A DNA stretch of 64,000 nucleotides, taken from the NCBI GenBank assembly GCA_964525935.1, contig CAZGJZ010000003.1:248001-312000 (forward strand), in the 5' to 3' direction. Made by a program: the position numbers and the translations under genes. Below the pieces are notes generated by a model that saw only the letters and a list, made by a program, of their open reading frames with translations, had not been told where the DNA came from and did not search any database. The stretch comes from UBA2377 sp964525935 (GTDB lineage: Bacteria > Verrucomicrobiota > Verrucomicrobiia > Opitutales > Opitutaceae). Positions 24,286 through 34,068 of this stretch are shown piece after piece. Numbering within the stretch: the stretch's first letter is position 1; each line of letters starts with the position of its first letter.

Positions 24286-24738
24286 ATGAAAATCCGTTTC
24301 CTCCTGCCGGTTCTTCTCCTTGCCGCGATCGCGGTCGCCAGCCCCGCGGCAGATGAGCGCAAAGGGGAACAGGCGGAAGTCGTCACGGAACTGGGTGAGC
24401 AGATGGACCGCATGAGCACGGCGTTTCGCAAGCTGCGGCGGCAGGCCGGCGATGCGGCGAGCAATGAATCGTCGCTGGGCTACGTGGCTACGATGCGGCA
24501 GGCGGCGGAGGCGGCGCTGGCGCTCACGCCCGCCAAGGCGGCAGACGTGCCGGAAGCGGATCGTGCAAAATTTTCCGAGGGCTATCGCGCGCAGATGAAC
24601 AAGCTCATCGCGGCGCTGGGGAATCTCGAGGCGGCGTTCAAGGCTGGCGACAATGCGACGGCGCTGAAGCTGGTGAGCGAGTTGGGTGCGCTGCAGAAGA
24701 GCGGGCACCGGGAATATAAGAAGCCCGACAAGCGCTGA
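24286..24738 (+). CDS. Cytochrome b562-like four-helix protein, periplasmic
   Basis: A 150-residue protein with a signal peptide (about 1-20, ending SPAADE). The mature part is helical: LGEQMDRMSTAFRKLRRQ with Met residues in the first helix and SGHREYKK near the C-terminus supplying a His. This Met/His arrangement is the heme ligation of cytochrome b562 (Met7/His102), and the AAFKAGDNATALKLVSELGALQKSGHREYK region resembles the family C-terminal repeat. Heme binding is inferred. It converges on cysE. Confidence 0.75.
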   Translation: MKIRFLLPVLLLAAIAVASPAADERKGEQAEVVTELGEQMDRMSTAFRKLRRQAGDAASNESSLGYVATMRQAAEAALALTPAKAADVPEADRAKFSEGYRAQMNKLIAALGNLEAAFKAGDNATALKLVSELGALQKSGHREYKKPDKR

Positions 24739-24782
24739 GCCGCGGGGCATCGGCGCGGCGGGACGGGGAACCGCTCCCGGCT

Positions 24783-25685
24783 TTAGATCGTCCAGTCGTC
24801 CTGCGTGGCGGTCTGGCGGGCGTCCTTGTTCAGGACTTTCACGCCTTGCTCTTCCATGACGACGAGGGAACGCGGCGGGACGGTGTGGGTGACGAAGACG
24901 TTGCCCGCGACCGTGGAACCGGCGCCGATGACGGTGTCGCCGCCCATGATCGTCGTGCTTGCGTAGATGGTCACGCGGTCCTCGATCGTGGGGTGGCGCT
25001 TTTTGCCGCGAAGCGCCTGGCCGCCGGCGAGCGAGCGGGCGATGAGGGCGACGCCTTGGTAAAGCTTCACGTGCGAGCCGATCTCGGCGGTCTCGCCGAT
25101 GACGACGCCGGTGCCGTGGTCGATGAAGAAGTGCGAACCAATCTTGGCGCCAGGGTGGAGGTCGGAGCCGGTGCGCTCGTGGCCATACTCGGTGAGCATG
25201 CGCGGGAGCAGTGGCACGCCGAGCTGGTAGAGCACGTGGGCGAAACGCTGGAGCGAGATCGAGAGGACGCAGGGGTAGGCGAGGATGATTTCCTCGACGC
25301 TGCGGGCGGCCGGGTCGCCTTCGAACGCGGCGGCGACGTCGGTGCGGATGATCTGGCGCAGGGCGGGGAGCTGGTCGAGCGTGGCAATGGTGAGCTCCTG
25401 CGCGCGGCGGGCGGGCGCGGGGTCCTGGGCGAAGCGGAGACTTTTTTCGATCTCGGTCTTGAGGCGCTGCTCGACGCGGATGAGAAGTTTGCCGACGAGG
25501 GTGGGGACGTCCTGTTTGGTGAGGCCGGTCTCTTCGAAGAAACCGGGGAAAATCAGGTGCATGTAATCCGACGCCAGTTGTTGCACCGAGTCCTGCGTGG
25601 GCAGATTGACGCCATCAAGGTGATTGATGCCGCCGTCGCGCTCGTAGGAGGCGAGGAGGGCTTGCTTGATGTCATCCAGATTCAT
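24783..25685 (-). CDS. cysE: Serine O-acetyltransferase
   Basis: A 300-residue enzyme that acetylates L-serine with acetyl-CoA, the first step of cysteine synthesis. An N-terminal helical domain leads to the left-handed beta-helix: GSDLHPGAKIGSHFFIDHGTGVVIGETAEIGSHVKLYQGVAL, with catalytic His in FFIDHGTG and the loop RHPTIEDRVTIYASTTIMGG. It is the longer EpsC type, with extra N-terminal helices compared with E. coli CysE. It sits downstream of cysK, separated by 193 bp that contain a hairpin repeat, so it may have its own promoter. Confidence 0.93.
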   Translation of the reverse strand: MNLDDIKQALLASYERDGGINHLDGVNLPTQDSVQQLASDYMHLIFPGFFEETGLTKQDVPTLVGKLLIRVEQRLKTEIEKSLRFAQDPAPARRAQELTIATLDQLPALRQIIRTDVAAAFEGDPAARSVEEIILAYPCVLSISLQRFAHVLYQLGVPLLPRMLTEYGHERTGSDLHPGAKIGSHFFIDHGTGVVIGETAEIGSHVKLYQGVALIARSLAGGQALRGKKRHPTIEDRVTIYASTTIMGGDTVIGAGSTVAGNVFVTHTVPPRSLVVMEEQGVKVLNKDARQTATQDDWTI

Positions 25686-25783
25686 GGCGGGGCGCGGCGG
25701 GCGTTTCTAGGAAACGCGCCGGAGCCGGAGCGGCGAGGATTAAACGCGGCATAAGGGTGACGGTTGGCCGGCGCGTTTATGAA

Positions 25784-25843
25784 TTGGCCACGGAGACGCG
25801 GAGACCCGGAGGACTGAATTCGCAATGCCCGGCTCCGTGGCAA
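25784..25843. repeat. Short-period hairpin repeat between cysK and cysE
   Basis: The left arm has GGCCACGGAGACGCGGAGACCCGGAGG words (period about 9). The right arm ends GGCTCCGTGGCAA. It nearly duplicates the element at 1071. Confidence 0.7.
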
Positions 25844-25878
25844 GATAGAGGTGTGCGCGTCCACCCCGGACCGTGAAA

Positions 25879-26835
<957 letters not shown>

Positions 26836-26853
26836 GGATGCGTTCGGTGAATT

Positions 26854-27267
26854 TTAAATGTAATACATCTCGGACGGGTTCTTGGTCGCGATCATGTCGA
26901 GCGTGTAGCTCTGGGCCTTTTCATCGAGGAGCGAGCGAAGGTCGTCCCAGATCTGGCGCATGCGGCGACCGGAGCGGCCGGCCTGGTTGCCACTGAGGGC
27001 GAGGAGTTCGCCGTCGATGACCTTCATGATGTCGTAGAGGGAAATCTGCTCGGGCGGGCGGGCGAGGGCGTAGCCGCCGAGCACGCCGCGGCGGCTGATG
27101 ATGAGGCCGCCTTCGCGGAGCTGGCCGAGAATCTGCGCGAGGAAATTCGCCGGGACGGCCTCGGCCTTCGAGAGATGGTCGATCTGGGCGAGGTCCCCCG
27201 AACCGTGCAGTCGGGCCATCTCCGCGAGGACGCGGCAGGCGTAGTCGACTTTGACGGAGATTTTCAC
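26854..27267 (-). CDS. Rrf2-family transcriptional regulator (CymR-like)
   Basis: A 137-residue regulator from a GTG start. The winged helix is clear: VKVDYACRVLAEMARLHG, ISRRGVLGGYALARPPEQISLYDIMKVIDG. It has no cysteines, so it lacks the Fe-S cluster of IscR and NsrR and resembles CymR, which senses cysteine supply through CysK. Its position between cysN and cysK, in one operon, fits that model. The cognate operator may be the palindrome at 32167 upstream of the operon (inference). Confidence 0.9.
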   Translation of the reverse strand: MKISVKVDYACRVLAEMARLHGSGDLAQIDHLSKAEAVPANFLAQILGQLREGGLIISRRGVLGGYALARPPEQISLYDIMKVIDGELLALSGNQAGRSGRRMRQIWDDLRSLLDEKAQSYTLDMIATKNPSEMYYI

Positions 27268-27284
27268 GGGGGAGGACGGCGCGA

Positions 27285-28658
27285 TCAGATCACGAAGTCG
27301 TTGTCGTCGGGGCGGACGACTTCCTTGGGCGGAAGCAGCATGCCGGCGGCGACGGTGGCGTGGGTGCCCTGTTCGATGAGGATGAAAGAGCCGGTGAGAC
27401 GGTTGGTGGCGTAGCCGTCGAACACGATGGGGCGCGAGGTGCGCAGGCGGATTTCGCCGAGGTCGTTGAGGGCGAGGCCGGCGGGCGCGGGCTCCGAGTC
27501 GAGCGAGGTGATGTTGATCCGGCTGACGATTTCGGTGACGGCAGCCTGCACGGTGTGCGTGGTGTGCTTGAGCCAGTATTTTTTACCGGGCTGCAGCGCG
27601 CGCGGGTGCATCCAGCAGACCTTGGCGTGGAGGTCGGCGCTGGCGCCGGGGAGATCCTCGAGGCCGATGATCATGTTGCCGCGGCTGACGTCGACGTCGT
27701 GCTCAAGCACGAGGGTGACGGACTGCGGGCAGAACGCCTCGGCGACGGGGCCGTCGTAGGTGTGGATCTGTTTCACCGTGGTGGTGATGCCGCTCGGGAG
27801 CACCATGACCTTCTGGCCGGTGCGGACGATGCCGCCGGCGATCTGGCCGCTGAAGCCGCGGAAATCGTGGAGCGCGTGGTCGGTGGGATTGTTGGGGCGG
27901 TTGACCCACTGCACGGGGAGGCGGAAGCCGGCGAGATTCCAGTCGCTGCCGATGTGCACGGTCTCGAGGTGCTGGAGCAGGGTCGGGCCGGGATACCACG
28001 GCGTGTTGGTGGAGGTCTCGACGACGTTGTCGCCGTTGAGCGCGCTGATCGGGATGAACTTGACGTCCTTGATGTCGAGGCGCGGGAGGAACTGCTCGAA
28101 CTCGGCGCGGATTTCGTTGAAGCGTGCCTCGCTCCAGCCGACGAGGTCCATCTTGTTGATGGCGACGACAAGGTGCGGGATGCGCAGGAGGGACGCGATA
28201 CAGGTGTGGCGGCGGCTCTGCTCGATGACGCCGGCGCGCGCATCGACGAGGACGATGGAGAGATTGGCGAGGGAGGCGCCCGTCACCATGTTGCGCGTGT
28301 ATTGGACGTGGCCGGGAGTGTCGGCGATGATGAACTTGCGGCGCGGCGTGGCGAAGTAGCGGTAGGCGACGTCGATGGTGATGCCCTGCTCGCGCTCGGC
28401 GCGGAGGCCGTCGGTGAGATTGGCGAGGTTGACCTGGCCGCCGCCGGTGATGTCGGCGGAACGCTCGAGGGCCTCGAGCTGGTCTTCCATGAGCGACTTG
28501 GAGTCGTAAAGGAGACGGCCGATGAGCGTGGACTTGCCGTCGTCGACGCTGCCGCAGGTGTTGAAGCGGAGGATGTCGACGGACGAGGACGCGGCGTGGC
28601 CGGCCGGGGAAGCGCGGCGGGCGGGGGCGAGGGATTCGGGAGCGGCGGAAATGGACAT
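27285..28658 (-). CDS. cysN: Sulfate adenylyltransferase subunit 1 (GTPase)
   Basis: A 457-residue translation-factor-like GTPase with G1 GSVDDGKST, G2 region GITIDVAYR, G3 DTPGH and G4 NKMD. With CysD it makes adenosine 5'-phosphosulfate from sulfate and ATP, driven by GTP hydrolysis. It ends after the EF-Tu-like beta domains and carries no fused APS kinase (CysC) domain. It follows cysD by 44 bp and precedes the rrf2 gene by 17 bp. Confidence 0.95.
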   Translation of the reverse strand: MSISAAPESLAPARRASPAGHAASSSVDILRFNTCGSVDDGKSTLIGRLLYDSKSLMEDQLEALERSADITGGGQVNLANLTDGLRAEREQGITIDVAYRYFATPRRKFIIADTPGHVQYTRNMVTGASLANLSIVLVDARAGVIEQSRRHTCIASLLRIPHLVVAINKMDLVGWSEARFNEIRAEFEQFLPRLDIKDVKFIPISALNGDNVVETSTNTPWYPGPTLLQHLETVHIGSDWNLAGFRLPVQWVNRPNNPTDHALHDFRGFSGQIAGGIVRTGQKVMVLPSGITTTVKQIHTYDGPVAEAFCPQSVTLVLEHDVDVSRGNMIIGLEDLPGASADLHAKVCWMHPRALQPGKKYWLKHTTHTVQAAVTEIVSRINITSLDSEPAPAGLALNDLGEIRLRTSRPIVFDGYATNRLTGSFILIEQGTHATVAAGMLLPPKEVVRPDDNDFVI

Positions 28659-28702
28659 GGCGTTCGGTGGAACGAAAAAAATGTGGCGAGGGCGGCGGGC
28701 GC

Positions 28703-29605
28703 TTAGAAGTAACCGGCTTTTTTGCGGTCTTCCATGGCGGCTTCGGAGGCTTTGTCGTCGGCGCGGGAGCCGCGCTCGGTCACGCGGGCGGCGGCGATCT
28801 CGGTGATGATGTCGTCGACGTTGTCGGCGGGCGACTCGACGAGGCCGGTGCTGATGATGTCACCGATGGTGCGGACGCGGACGGTGAGTTCGCGGACGTC
28901 CTCGTTGGGCTTCGGTGGCATGATGGTGTTGACCGGGAGCCACTGGCCCTGACGGCGAACACACTGGCGACGATGCGAGAAATAGATCGTAGGCACCTCG
29001 AGCTGTTCGCGGCGGATGTATTCCCACACATCCATCTCGGTCCAGTTGCTCAGCGGAAACACGCGCATGTTTTCGCCGGGGTTGAGGCGGCCGTTGTAGA
29101 GATTCCAAATCTCGGGGCGCTGGTTCTTGGGGTCCCACTGGCCGAAGCTGTCGCGGAAGCTGAAGAAGCGTTCCTTGGCGCGGGCCTTTTCCTCGTCGCG
29201 GCGGGCGCCGCCGATGCAGCAGTCGAAGCGGAATTCCTCGATGGCGGCGAGGAGCGTGGGGATTTGCAGGCGGTTGCGGCTGACTTCGCCGGGCGCGGGC
29301 GTGGCGATGCCTTGCGCGATGGCGTCCTCGACCTTGCGCACGATGAGCTTGCCGCCGAGCTGCTTGGCGCGGCGGTCGCGGAAATCGTTCAACTCCGGGA
29401 AGTGGTGCCCGGTGTCGACGTTGAGGAACGGCATCGGGATGTCGGCGGGCCGGAAGGCTTTTTCCGCGAGCCGGAGAAGGCAGATGGAATCCTTGCCGCC
29501 GGAAAAGAGCAGGGCGGGCCGCTCAAACTCGCCGGCCACTTCACGCATGATGTGGATGGCCTCGGTTTCGAGATACTGCAGATGGTCGAGATGGTAATTG
29601 CTCAC
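28703..29605 (-). CDS. cysD: Sulfate adenylyltransferase subunit 2
   Basis: A 300-residue ATP-pyrophosphatase-fold subunit. LLFSGGKDSICLLRLA is the PP-loop and GGARRDEEKARAKERFFSFRD and LFPLSNWTEMDVWEYI are typical. The start is GTG. Length and the C-terminal RVTERGSRADDKASEAAMEDRKKAGYF match CysD. It lies between cysH and cysN in the assimilation operon and partners with the CysN GTPase. Confidence 0.95.
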   Translation of the reverse strand: MSNYHLDHLQYLETEAIHIMREVAGEFERPALLFSGGKDSICLLRLAEKAFRPADIPMPFLNVDTGHHFPELNDFRDRRAKQLGGKLIVRKVEDAIAQGIATPAPGEVSRNRLQIPTLLAAIEEFRFDCCIGGARRDEEKARAKERFFSFRDSFGQWDPKNQRPEIWNLYNGRLNPGENMRVFPLSNWTEMDVWEYIRREQLEVPTIYFSHRRQCVRRQGQWLPVNTIMPPKPNEDVRELTVRVRTIGDIISTGLVESPADNVDDIITEIAAARVTERGSRADDKASEAAMEDRKKAGYF

Positions 29606-29673
29606 TGAAGAATCGGAGATGGGGGGGAGGCGCCGTGGCTCGGGTGGAGCGGGGCGAGATGGCTAGATTGAAA

Positions 29674-30333
29674 TTAGGAGCTGGCGACGGCTTTCCCGCC
29701 CCAGGAGGCGTGGAGGCCGCACTCGCGTTTTTCGTCGGCCTTGGCGGGATCAAAATAGTCCCACTCGTTGGGCAACTGGTGCGTGTCGAGGTAGCTCTCG
29801 AGGTCGGTGTCGCTCCAGTAGAAGAACGGACTGACCTTGAGCGCGCCGAAGTTCGCGTCGTGCGAGACGATGTCGAGGCCGGCGCGGTTGGGGTTCTGCA
29901 CCTTGCGCAGCGCGGTGAGCCAAACGACGGGCGCGAGTTCGCGCATGCCGCGTTGGAAAGGCTCGAGCTTCATCTGCGCGCTGAATTTTTTCAGGCCCTC
30001 TTCGTCGGTCGTGTCCGGGATGGGGCCGTAGACGGCGTCGCGGTGGGCGACGGTGAGGCGCGGCAGGTAGGGCTTGAGGTTGAGATTGAGACGGGCGCGC
30101 AGGGCCTCGGCGTGCTTGTAGGTGGCGGGACGGTTGTAACCGTGGTCAACCCAGAGCACGGGGATGTCGGCCTGCGCCTGCACGGCGAGGTGGAGGATCG
30201 CCGCCTCGTAGGGACGGAAATTGGTGGAGACGAGGGCGCGGCCGGGAGCCTGGGCGATGGCCCAGCGGGTGATTTCGAGCGGAGTCTTCGCGCGCAACAT
30301 GGCGTTGGCGGCGGAGAGTTGTTCGGGAGACAT
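29674..30333 (-). CDS. cysH: Phosphoadenylyl-sulfate (PAPS) reductase-type CysH
   Basis: A 219-residue thioredoxin-dependent reductase. The PP-loop region ALVSTNFRPYEAAILHL is degenerate relative to SGG, but VLWVDHGYNRPATYKHAEAL and the C-terminal catalytic ECGLH motif are present. It lacks the paired CC and CxxC cysteines that bind a 4Fe-4S cluster in APS reductases, so it should use PAPS. That would require an APS kinase, which is not in this window and not fused to CysN. Confidence 0.85.
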   Translation of the reverse strand: MSPEQLSAANAMLRAKTPLEITRWAIAQAPGRALVSTNFRPYEAAILHLAVQAQADIPVLWVDHGYNRPATYKHAEALRARLNLNLKPYLPRLTVAHRDAVYGPIPDTTDEEGLKKFSAQMKLEPFQRGMRELAPVVWLTALRKVQNPNRAGLDIVSHDANFGALKVSPFFYWSDTDLESYLDTHQLPNEWDYFDPAKADEKRECGLHASWGGKAVASS

Positions 30334-30370
30334 GCTGAGATTTTCGATTCTCGAATTTTGAATTTCGATG

Positions 30371-30393
30371 GGAGCGGGTCAGGGACCAGCTCC
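30371..30393. repeat. Short palindrome in cysI-cysH gap
   Basis: GGAGCGGGTC and GGACCAGCTCC form an imperfect hairpin in the 66-bp gap between cysI and cysH. It shares the GGGTC...GACC core of the palindromes at 39807. Confidence 0.5.
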
Positions 30394-30399
30394 TACCGG

Positions 30400-32142
30400 T
30401 TAGTTATTGGCGGGGGCCGGAGCCGGAGCGGCGGCGGGTTGGGCGGCCGCCGCGGCCGCTGCCGCAGCGGCGACTTCGGGCCAGAGGACGCGGGCGGCGA
30501 AATCACCGAAGCGTTCGCCGGCGGTGCGCTCGTTTTTCCAACGGGTGAGGACCGGGCGGAGCTCGGTTTCGAGTTCAGCTTCCTTGATGGTGTCCTTGAA
30601 GATGCGGTTGAGGCGCGTGCCGGCGGCGTTGCCACCGAACCAGAGTTGGTAGCGGCCGGGGGCTTTGCCGACGAAGGCGATCTCCGCCATGTAGGGGCGG
30701 GCGCAACCGTTGGGGCAGCCGGTGGAGCGGATGATGATTTCCTCGCCGCCGAGACCGATCTCGGTGCCGAGTTTTTCAATGCGATCGAGAAGGCCGGGCA
30801 GCGCGCGCTCGGACTCGGCGAGACCGAGGCCGCAGGTGGGCAGCGACGGGCAGGCCATCGCGGCGGCGTGCAGGATGGAGGCCTGGTTATCGACCTTCAC
30901 CCCGTGGGTCGCGAGCAGCGCGGAGATGCCGGCGCGGTCGGACTCGGGGACGTTGGCGATGATGACGTTCTGGTTGCCGGTGAGGCGGAACTCAACGTGC
31001 GGGAATTTTTCCGCGACCTGGCGGAGAGCGGTCTTCTGGGCGTGGCCGGGGACGTCCTTAATGCGGCCGGTCTCGACGAAGAGGGTGAGGAAGAGCTTGC
31101 CGTCGACGCCGCGGTGCCAGCCGTAGAGGTCGCCCGTAGAGGTAAACTCGTAAGGACGCGCAGCCGCCATGGTGAAGCCGGCGCGCTGGTTGATCTCATT
31201 GCGGACGAAATCGACGCCCTTTTCCTCGAGCACGTATTTGAAGCGGGCGTGCTTGCGGTTGGCGCGGTCGCCGAAATCGCGGAAGGTGGTGAGCACGGCC
31301 TTGGCGACGGGGATGACCTGGTCGGGCGTGACGAAGCCGATGACGTCGGCGAGGCGCGGGAAGGTCTGGGCGTTGCCATGGCTGCGGCCCATGCCGCCGC
31401 CGACGGCGACGTTGTAGCCGAGGAGTTTGTCGCCATCGACGATGGCGATGAAGCCGAGGTCGTTGGTGAAGACGTCCATGTCGTTGGACGGCGGGATGAC
31501 GAAGGCGGCCTTGAATTTGCGCGGGAGGTAGGTCTGGCCGTAGAGGGGATCGTTGAAGTTCTTGTTCTCGGCGTCGTCGAGGTTGAGCTGGACGCCTTCG
31601 AGCCAGATGGAGCTGTAGGCCTTGGTCTTGGGCGCGAGGGCCATCGCGGTGGCGTGGGCGTCGGCGTAGACTTGCGCGCGGGCCTTGGTGTAGGCGGGCG
31701 TGGGCGAGGCAATGACGTTGCGGTTGACGTCACCGCAGGCGGCGAGCGTGGAGAGGAGCGAGTCGTTGATCTTCTTAACGAGCGGCCCGAGGCCCGACAT
31801 GACGACGCCGTGGAACTGGATGCACTGGCGCGTGGTGGCGCGCAGGGTGTTGTTGCCGTAGTTCGTCGCGAGATCGTCGAAGGTGATCCACTGCTTCGAC
31901 GTCATGACGCCGCCGGGGATGCGGCTGCGGATCATCATGATGAACTTCTTGGCGGTCTTGCGCAGGTCGCGGTCGTCCTGCTGGTAGATGCCGTGGAATT
32001 TGATGAACTGCTGGTCGTCCTCCGAGAAGCGGTCGTTGGCCGGATTGTTGATCGTCGCGGCAATGTTGCCAGCAAGCGTCGGGATGGCCTGCTTGATGAT
32101 CTCGTTATGGGAAAGCTTGGCGGGTTCGGTGGCAGCAGACAT
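30400..32142 (-). CDS. cysI: Assimilatory sulfite reductase hemoprotein
   Basis: A 580-residue siroheme and 4Fe-4S enzyme that reduces sulfite to sulfide. The start is the ATG at 32142 (MSAATEPAKLSHNEI). Two ferredoxin-like halves are present, and the cluster/siroheme ligands lie in CPSLPTCGLGLAESER and STGCPNGCARPYMAEI. The C-terminus ends in an unusual Ala/Pro-rich tail of about 25 residues. No flavoprotein (CysJ) gene is adjacent, so reduction may come from ferredoxin. It is the first gene of the cys operon. Confidence 0.93.
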   Translation of the reverse strand: MSAATEPAKLSHNEIIKQAIPTLAGNIAATINNPANDRFSEDDQQFIKFHGIYQQDDRDLRKTAKKFIMMIRSRIPGGVMTSKQWITFDDLATNYGNNTLRATTRQCIQFHGVVMSGLGPLVKKINDSLLSTLAACGDVNRNVIASPTPAYTKARAQVYADAHATAMALAPKTKAYSSIWLEGVQLNLDDAENKNFNDPLYGQTYLPRKFKAAFVIPPSNDMDVFTNDLGFIAIVDGDKLLGYNVAVGGGMGRSHGNAQTFPRLADVIGFVTPDQVIPVAKAVLTTFRDFGDRANRKHARFKYVLEEKGVDFVRNEINQRAGFTMAAARPYEFTSTGDLYGWHRGVDGKLFLTLFVETGRIKDVPGHAQKTALRQVAEKFPHVEFRLTGNQNVIIANVPESDRAGISALLATHGVKVDNQASILHAAAMACPSLPTCGLGLAESERALPGLLDRIEKLGTEIGLGGEEIIIRSTGCPNGCARPYMAEIAFVGKAPGRYQLWFGGNAAGTRLNRIFKDTIKEAELETELRPVLTRWKNERTAGERFGDFAARVLWPEVAAAAAAAAAAQPAAAPAPAPANN

Positions 32143-32166
32143 GACAATCTTTATAGTTGATAAATG

Positions 32167-32179
32167 TAGTAATCTACTA
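32167..32179. promoter_or_regulatory. Palindrome TAGTAATCTACTA in the cysI-SUMT divergent region
   Basis: Perfect arms TAGTA and TACTA flank a 3-nt centre in the 54-bp, A/T-rich region between the divergent cysI and SUMT genes. On the minus strand a TATAAA lies about 17-18 bp downstream of it, so it would overlap a cysI -35 region. It is a good candidate operator for the operon's Rrf2 regulator. The assignment is inferred. Confidence 0.5.
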
Positions 32180-32196
32180 AGGTATCGAATCCAGCC

Positions 32197-33003
32197 ATGA
32201 GTAAAGCAGGAAAGGCAGATTATGACAGGGTGCCGGGCCCCGGGCGCGTGACGCTGGTGGGGGCCGGACCGGGTGCGGCCGACCTGCTGACGCTGCGTGG
32301 GCAACGTGTTCTTAAAGAGGCGGATGTTGTGGTTTACGACGACCTCGTGAACACTGAATTACTGGAGCTTTGCCCGCCAAATGCGCCCCGGATTTACGTG
32401 GGCAAGCGCTCGGGCAAGCACTGCATGGCGCAGACGGAAATCGGGGAGATTTTGGTGCGCGAGGCGCGGCAAAACCGGCATGTCGTGCGCTTAAAAGGGG
32501 GCGATCCACTGGTTTTTGGCCGCGGCGGCGAGGAAATGCAGGTGTTGGCCGAGGCGGGCATTGCCTACGATGTCGTGCCCGGCGTGACGGCGGCGGTCGC
32601 GGCAGGGGCGGCGGCGGGGATTCCGCTGACGATTCGCGGGGCGGCTTCGGCGGTGGTTTTTGTGACGGGCCATGAATGCGCCAACAAGGACGGCGAGACG
32701 GCCGTGAACTGGGGCGCGCTGGCGAAGACCGGGGCGACGTTATGCATTTATATGGGTGTGCGCCGGCTGCCGGAAATCGCGCAGGCGCTGCGCGAAGGCG
32801 GCTTGGCGGGCGAGACACCGCTCGCGGTCGTCGCCAACGCCACGCGACCGGAGCAGCACGTGCTGACGGCGACGCTGGCGGCGGCGGAATCGGCGGACTG
32901 GAGCGCGGCCCTGCGTGGGCAGCCGGCGTTGATCATCGTCGGCGAAGTCGTGCGCTGGGCAGAGTTGCAGCGGACGATGGCGGCGCTTCAAATCGCGGGG
33001 TGA
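32197..33003 (+). CDS. cobA: Uroporphyrinogen-III C-methyltransferase (SUMT)
   Basis: A 268-residue SAM-dependent enzyme with the tetrapyrrole methylase fold: VTLVGAGPGAADLLTLRG, LKGGDPLVFGRGGEE and PGVTAAVAAGAAAGIPLT. It makes precorrin-2, the precursor of siroheme needed by the divergently transcribed sulfite reductase. It is stand-alone, without the CysG dehydrogenase/chelatase domain. Its stop overlaps the start of the chelatase gene by GTGA. Confidence 0.93.
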   Translation: MSKAGKADYDRVPGPGRVTLVGAGPGAADLLTLRGQRVLKEADVVVYDDLVNTELLELCPPNAPRIYVGKRSGKHCMAQTEIGEILVREARQNRHVVRLKGGDPLVFGRGGEEMQVLAEAGIAYDVVPGVTAAVAAGAAAGIPLTIRGAASAVVFVTGHECANKDGETAVNWGALAKTGATLCIYMGVRRLPEIAQALREGGLAGETPLAVVANATRPEQHVLTATLAAAESADWSAALRGQPALIIVGEVVRWAELQRTMAALQIAG

Positions 33004-33824
33004 AAATTCTGCTGGTGGACAACGGTTCGCTCGAGCCGGCCGCGACGCTCGGCCTGCGCGAACTCGCTCGGCGGCTGGCGCAACGTCTCGGCCGCGACGT
33101 GTGGCCCGTGTCGTTGCAGCATGCGCACAAGGTGCCGGCGGCACAGCTCGGCGGCGAGCCGGCGGTGATCGTGGAGGATTTTTTGCGCGCGCAGCTCGCC
33201 GCGGGTGAAACGGATTTTGTGGTCCTGCCGGTCTTCTTTGGCCCGAGCCGCGCAATCAGCGGCTATCTGCCGGGCGTTCTGGCGAAACTGCGGACGACTG
33301 ATCCGCGGCTGCGCGTGCGCGTCGCGCCGGTGCTGCATCGCGCGGGCGAAACGGCGCTGGCGGAGATGCTGGCCGACCGGGTGCGCGACGTGCTGACGGC
33401 AGATTTTGCGCGCGGCGAACCCGTGCGCGTGGCGATGGTCGATCACGGCAGCCCGGTGCGCGAGGTCGCGGCGGTGCGCGACGAAGTGGCCGGGCAACTG
33501 GCGGGCGCACTCGGTGAAGTGGTCGTGGCAGTGGCGCCGTGCAGCATGGAGCGTCGCCCGGGGGCGGAATATGATTTCAACGAGCCGTTGCTCGAAAACC
33601 TGCTGGGCCGAGCGCCGTTCAACGCCGGTCCGGTGATCGTGGCGCAGCTGTTTCTGCAGCCGGGCCGCCATGCGGGCGACGAGGGTGACATTGCGCAAAT
33701 CTGTCGCGCGGCCGAGGCGAAGTCACCGCCGTTGCGCCTGGTGCGCACCGCGCCGCTGGCCACGCATCCGCGCTTGGTGGCGTTGTTGGCGCAGCGCATC
33801 GCTGATGTTACGGTTGTGGCGTAA
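33000..33824 (+). CDS. CbiX/SirB-type sirohydrochlorin chelatase (two-half)
   Basis: A 274-residue protein from a GTG that overlaps the cobA stop (GTGA). It has two CbiX half-domains: the N-terminal one begins VKILLVDNGSLEPAATLGLRELARRL, the second contains VAMVDHGSPVREVAAV. In most CbiX/SirB enzymes the first strand ends in an HGS motif with the metal His; here the first half has DNGS and the second DHGS. Context predicts iron insertion for siroheme, but no precorrin-2 oxidase is nearby. The family call is firm, the metal is inferred. Confidence 0.8.
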   Translation: MKILLVDNGSLEPAATLGLRELARRLAQRLGRDVWPVSLQHAHKVPAAQLGGEPAVIVEDFLRAQLAAGETDFVVLPVFFGPSRAISGYLPGVLAKLRTTDPRLRVRVAPVLHRAGETALAEMLADRVRDVLTADFARGEPVRVAMVDHGSPVREVAAVRDEVAGQLAGALGEVVVAVAPCSMERRPGAEYDFNEPLLENLLGRAPFNAGPVIVAQLFLQPGRHAGDEGDIAQICRAAEAKSPPLRLVRTAPLATHPRLVALLAQRIADVTVVA

Positions 33825-33864
33825 ATGCGCCTGCGCTCGGCTGGGTGCGGCTCGCGTCGCGAGG

Positions 33865-33909
33865 GGGCTGATCAGCACCGTTGTTTGGTCGGAGTTTTGT
33901 GCTTAGGAT
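33865..33909 (+). promoter_or_regulatory. Promoter block of PEP-CTERM gene 1: dyad, -35 TTGTTT, -10 TAGGAT
   Basis: GGGCTGATCAGCACC (33865-33879; GCTGATCAGC is a perfect dyad) is followed by -35 TTGTTT (33881-33886), exactly 17 bp, and TAGGAT (33904-33909). The same order and spacing recur upstream of the other two PEP-CTERM genes. Transcription would begin near 33916, leaving an unusually long leader of about 150 nt before the ATG at 34069. Confidence 0.6.
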
Positions 33910-34068
33910 AGACCAATCAAACCCTGCGTGAAATCGTCCGCCAGCCATGCTGCCCGAGCCCATGAGGTCTCGCCGCGGCGGTGTGTTATTCCTGCCAGGG
34001 CCAAGCCTTCGGTTACCCCTTAAAACTCAACTTGTCGGGCGATCATCCTGCGCCCGTAGCCAGACTCT

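Noticed and set aside
29635..32160. An 841-codon plus-strand reading frame antisense to cysH and cysI
   Set aside because: It is a by-product of GC-rich codon bias. The minus strand encodes clear, full-length cys genes here, and the plus-strand product has no recognisable domain and extreme Gly/Ala/Glu/Asp/Val composition.
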